Shown here: piece by piece, positions 60,598-64,000 of the stretch
Position numbering within the stretch: position 1 is the first letter of the stretch
Layout: every line of letters starts with the position of its first letter
Assembly: GCA_947630215.1 (NCBI GenBank)
Contig: CANRGX010000003.1
Location: forward strand, 1 to 64,000
Reading direction: 5' to 3'
DNA length: 64,000 nt
Source of the DNA: an uncultured Eisenbergiella sp.
GTDB taxonomy: Bacteria; Bacillota; Clostridia; Lachnospirales; Lachnospiraceae
Position numbers and translations under genes: made by a program
Notes under the pieces: model-generated
Seen by the model: only the letters and a program-made list of their open reading frames with translations
Told to the model about the DNA's origin: nothing
The model's database searches: none

Positions 60598-62592
60598 ATG
60601 GACGTGAAAGAAAAATACGGAAAATCTTATTTTATGCCCCCTGTGATCACCTACGACTGGGTGAAGAAGGATACCATTACAAAGGCGCCTGTCTGGTGCA
60701 GCGTGGACTTGCGGGACGGCAATCAGGCGCTGATCGAGCCCATGAGTCTGGAGGAGAAGCTGGAGTTTTTCAATCTCCTTGTGGAAGTTGGCTTTAAGGA
60801 GATCGAAGTGGGATTTCCGGCGGCCTCCGACACGGAATATCAGTTTGTACGCGCGCTGATCGAACGAAATATGATCCCGGAGGATGTGACCATCCAGGTG
60901 CTGACCCAGGCCAGGGATCACATCATCCGCAAGACCTTTGAAGCGGTCAAGGGAGCGCCCCGGGCCATCATTCATCTTTACAATTCCACCTCGGTGGCAC
61001 AGCGGGAGCAGGTGTTTAAAAAGAGCAAGGAAGAAGTGAAAAAGCTGGCCGTAGACGGCGCCAGGCTGCTGGCGCAGATCGCGTCGGAGATGGAGGGCAA
61101 TTTCGCCTTTGAATACAGTCCGGAGAGTTTCCCGGGCACAGAGGTGGAGTACGCGCTGGAGGTTTGCAATGCGGTGCTGGATGTCTGGCAGCCCACGGCA
61201 GAGCGAAAGGCCATCATCAATATTCCCACCACGGTGCAGATTGCCATGCCCCATGTGTTTGCCTGCCAGGTGGAATATCTGCATAAAAATATGAAATACC
61301 GGGACGCGGTGGTTTTGAGCGTCCATCCCCACAATGACCGGGGCTGCGGCGTCAGCGACGCGGAGTTCGGCGTGCTGGCGGGGGCGGACCGCATAGAAGG
61401 GACGTTGTTTGGCAACGGCGAGCGCACCGGGAACGTGGATCTGGTGACGGTGGCCATGAATATGGTCTGTCACGGAGTGGAGCCCGGGCTGGATTTCCAC
61501 GATGTGAGCCGGATCCGGCAGGTGTACGAGCGCCTTACCGGGATGCGTGTGCATGAGCGCACGCCCTATGCGGGAGATCTGGTGTTTACGGCTTTTTCCG
61601 GTTCCCATCAGGACGCGATTTCCAAGGGTATGGCCTGGCGGAAAGAAGGAAAGAGCAAAGAACGCTGGGAAGTGCCCTATCTTCCCATCGATCCCAGGGA
61701 TGTGGGACGCGAGTACGAGTCCGATGTCATCCGCATCAACAGCCAGTCCGGCAAGGGCGGCGTGGCCTTTATTCTGAAGCAGAACTTCGGGATCAATCTG
61801 CCGGATAGGATGAAGGAAGAAGTGGGGTATCTGGTTAAGGGCGTCTCCGATAAACGGCACCAGGAGCTGTCCCCGGCGGAAATCCATCAGATTTTCGAGG
61901 ATAAGTACATCAACCGCAGCGATGTGTTTACGGTGCCGGAATGTCATTTCCGGCAGGTGGACGGCATTCAGGCGGAAGTGACGATTGAGCAGAACGGCGT
62001 CCGCCGCGTGGTAAATGCCGGCGGCAACGGGCGTCTGGATGCGGTCAGCAACGCCATTAAGAGCTATTTTGGCATCAGCTATGAGCTTTCCGTTTATGAG
62101 GAGCATGCCATTTCCCGCGGGTCTTCCTCCAAGGCGGCGGCCTATGTGGGACTTTCCCATCAGGGCAGGATGTACTGGGGCGCGGGGATTGATGAGGACA
62201 TCATCAAAAGCTCCATCGCGGCGCTGGTATCCGCAGCCAATCAGCTGGCCCTGGCGGAGAACTGCATGGAAGGCCGGGAGGAACGCATCATCGAGATTAT
62301 GAATTATATCCAGGGGCATTACGTGGATGTGACGCTGGAAGGGCTGGCGGAGCAGTTCCATCTGTCCGCCCCTTACCTTTCCAAGTATATCCGCCAAAAG
62401 ACCGGCGGGACGTTCCAGGAGGCCGTGAAGCGGGCGCGCATGAAGAAGGCGCGCACGCTGTTGAAGGATTCCGGTCTGAAGGTGGAGACGGTGGCCGCAA
62501 ATGTGGGCTATGAGAACGTGGAGCACTTCAACCGGCTGTTTAAAAAGACGTATGGGATGACGCCGCTGCAGTTCCGGAGCCGGAACCGGTGA
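60598..62592 (+). CDS. leuA: 2-isopropylmalate synthase (type 2) fused to C-terminal AraC-type HTH domain
   Basis: LeuA catalytic ([41 protein letters not shown]), LeuA dimer domain, then [101 protein letters not shown] 60598 after AAGGAAAAGGAG. Confidence 0.92.
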   Translation: MDVKEKYGKSYFMPPVITYDWVKKDTITKAPVWCSVDLRDGNQALIEPMSLEEKLEFFNLLVEVGFKEIEVGFPAASDTEYQFVRALIERNMIPEDVTIQVLTQARDHIIRKTFEAVKGAPRAIIHLYNSTSVAQREQVFKKSKEEVKKLAVDGARLLAQIASEMEGNFAFEYSPESFPGTEVEYALEVCNAVLDVWQPTAERKAIINIPTTVQIAMPHVFACQVEYLHKNMKYRDAVVLSVHPHNDRGCGVSDAEFGVLAGADRIEGTLFGNGERTGNVDLVTVAMNMVCHGVEPGLDFHDVSRIRQVYERLTGMRVHERTPYAGDLVFTAFSGSHQDAISKGMAWRKEGKSKERWEVPYLPIDPRDVGREYESDVIRINSQSGKGGVAFILKQNFGINLPDRMKEEVGYLVKGVSDKRHQELSPAEIHQIFEDKYINRSDVFTVPECHFRQVDGIQAEVTIEQNGVRRVVNAGGNGRLDAVSNAIKSYFGISYELSVYEEHAISRGSSSKAAAYVGLSHQGRMYWGAGIDEDIIKSSIAALVSAANQLALAENCMEGREERIIEIMNYIQGHYVDVTLEGLAEQFHLSAPYLSKYIRQKTGGTFQEAVKRARMKKARTLLKDSGLKVETVAANVGYENVEHFNRLFKKTYGMTPLQFRSRNR

Positions 62593-62621
62593 GAAAATAT
62601 CGAAAAAAAGATTGGAAAGAA

Positions 62622-62650
62622 AAAAGGCCGGCAGGTTTGCCGGCCTTTTG
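62622..62650. terminator. bidirectional terminator between leuA and carB
   Basis: AAAAGGCCGGCA / TGCCGGCCTTTT stem-loop. Confidence 0.8.
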
Positions 62651-62652
62651 CA

Positions 62653-64000
62653 TTATTTTTGCAGGGTGCAGATATCCACCAGCGACGCGGTTTCGGTAGT
62701 AAATCCGCTCTTTAGAATATCTGCCAGCGCCACCGCCGTGTCCAGGCTGGTGAGACAGGGGATGCCCAGTTCCACGCTCTTGCGGCGGACTTTCACGCTG
62801 TCTCTGGCAGGGGTCCTTCCCTTGGCGGAGGTGGAGATGATATAGTTGACCTTTCCGCTCTCCAAAAGAGAGATGGTGTTGTGCTCGGATTCGCTGATTT
62901 TGTGTACCATGGTGACCTGCATACCGTGGCTGCGCAGCACCTTTGCCGTTCCCTGTGTGGCGTAAAGCTGAAAGCCCAGATCCGCGAAATGGCGCGCCAC
63001 CTCCGGAATTTCCTCCTTGTCGGTGTCCCGGACGGTGAGAAAGACGCCGCCGCTGCGCTTCATGGTGTAGCCGGCTCCCGCCAGTCCTTTGTAGAGGGCT
63101 TCCGTCATGGTGGGGCCGATGCCCAGCACTTCGCCGGTGGATTTCATTTCCGGGCCCAGCTGGGTGTCCAGGCCGGACAGTTTTTCAAAGGAAAAGACCG
63201 GCACTTTGATGGCGGTATAGGGAGAAGCGGGATAGAGGCCGGTGCCGTAGGGCATATCCTTCAGTTTTTCGCCCAGCATTACGCGGGTGGCAATGTCCAC
63301 CATGGGAATACCGGTGACTTTGCTTAAATAGGGTACGGTGCGGGAGGAGCGGGGATTGACCTCGATGACGTACACCTGTCCCTGGCTGATGACATACTGG
63401 ATATTGATCAGTCCCTTTGTGTGCAGCGACAGGGCCAGCCGGGTGGAGTAATCCACCAGCTTCTGTGTCTTGGCGGGGCTTAAATTCCAGGCCGGATAGA
63501 CGGCAATGGAGTCGCCGGAATGGATACCGGCCCGGTCGATGTGTTCCATAATGCCCGGCAGCAGCACGTCGTCGCCGTCGCAGATGGCGTCCACCTCCAG
63601 CTCCGTTCCCATCATATATTTGTCGATCAGCACCAGGTTCCCTTCCATGTGGGAAAGAATGATCTGCATATATTCTTCCACGTCCGCGTCGGAAAAGGCG
63701 ATGATCATATTCTGGCCGCCCAGTACGTAGCTGGGGCGCAGCAGCACGGGGTATCCCAGCCGGTTGGCCACCTCCAGCGCTTCTTTGGCGGTACGGACGG
63801 TGTCGCCCTTGGGCTGGCGGATATGCAGTTGTTTTAACAGAGCTTCAAACCGTCCCCTGTCCTCGGCGGCGTCGATGCTGTCGGCGGGCGTGCCCAGGAT
63901 CGGGATATGATTGGCGGAGAGCCATTTGGTCAGGCGGATGGCGGTCTGGCCGCCAAAGGCCACCACTGTTCCCACGGGTTTTTCCACGCGGATAATGTCT
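62653..64000 (-). CDS. carB: carbamoyl-phosphate synthase large subunit (partial, cut by window edge)
   Basis: VVAFGGQTAIRLTKWLS..., PSYVLGGQNMIIAFSD, VYVIEVNPRSSRTVPYLSKVTGIPMVDIATRVMLG; C-terminal MGS-like domain. Confidence 0.95.
   Translation of the reverse strand, partial: DIIRVEKPVGTVVAFGGQTAIRLTKWLSANHIPILGTPADSIDAAEDRGRFEALLKQLHIRQPKGDTVRTAKEALEVANRLGYPVLLRPSYVLGGQNMIIAFSDADVEEYMQIILSHMEGNLVLIDKYMMGTELEVDAICDGDDVLLPGIMEHIDRAGIHSGDSIAVYPAWNLSPAKTQKLVDYSTRLALSLHTKGLINIQYVISQGQVYVIEVNPRSSRTVPYLSKVTGIPMVDIATRVMLGEKLKDMPYGTGLYPASPYTAIKVPVFSFEKLSGLDTQLGPEMKSTGEVLGIGPTMTEALYKGLAGAGYTMKRSGGVFLTVRDTDKEEIPEVARHFADLGFQLYATQGTAKVLRSHGMQVTMVHKISESEHNTISLLESGKVNYIISTSAKGRTPARDSVKVRRKSVELGIPCLTSLDTAVALADILKSGFTTETASLVDICTLQK

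Noticed and set aside
1-64000. CRISPR arrays, rRNA or tRNA genes
   Set aside because: No spaced direct repeats, rRNA sequence or convincing tRNA cloverleaf noticed by eye; tRNAscan and CRISPR tools would be needed to exclude them fully.

Overview
Chromosomal window from a Firmicute, probably Lachnospiraceae/Clostridia (inferred from gene content). Most of it is GC-rich housekeeping sequence. (1) 0.2-10 kb: arginine biosynthesis, argG divergent from argC-argJ-argB-argD. (2) 10-21 kb: a DinJ-like antitoxin without a toxin, XRE regulators, comEA, an OmpR-type two-component system, a GerMN lipoprotein, comEC and holA. (3) 21-46 kb: a glutamine/nitrogen supercluster (glmS, an Amt-PII fusion, purF, GSIII glnN, pyrG-gltB-gltD-glnA, an ANTAR regulator, dapL) followed by MATE, PfkB and purC. 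(4) 46.8-60 kb: a visibly AT-rich island. (5) 60-64 kb: a leucine T-box leader, a LeuA fused to an AraC-type HTH, and partial carB. The best candidate for an unusual system is the tightly packed five-gene operon at 48.6-60 kb. It encodes a VWA-domain membrane protein, a tubulin/FtsZ-like GTPase, a two-TM coiled-coil protein, a 1011-aa TM protein whose core resembles a catalytically degenerate SF2 helicase, and a LIM-like zinc-ribbon protein with a degenerate DA1-like region. Two other strong signals follow. First, the leaders of glnN, pyrG-gltBD-glnA and amt share one architecture: a small hairpin with an AxxGxx hexaloop, mutually exclusive with a terminator-like stem, as expected for ANTAR antitermination. 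Second, a 664-aa LeuA-AraC fusion sits under a CUG-specifier T-box. All calls come from reading the sequence and the ORF track; no database searches were run.
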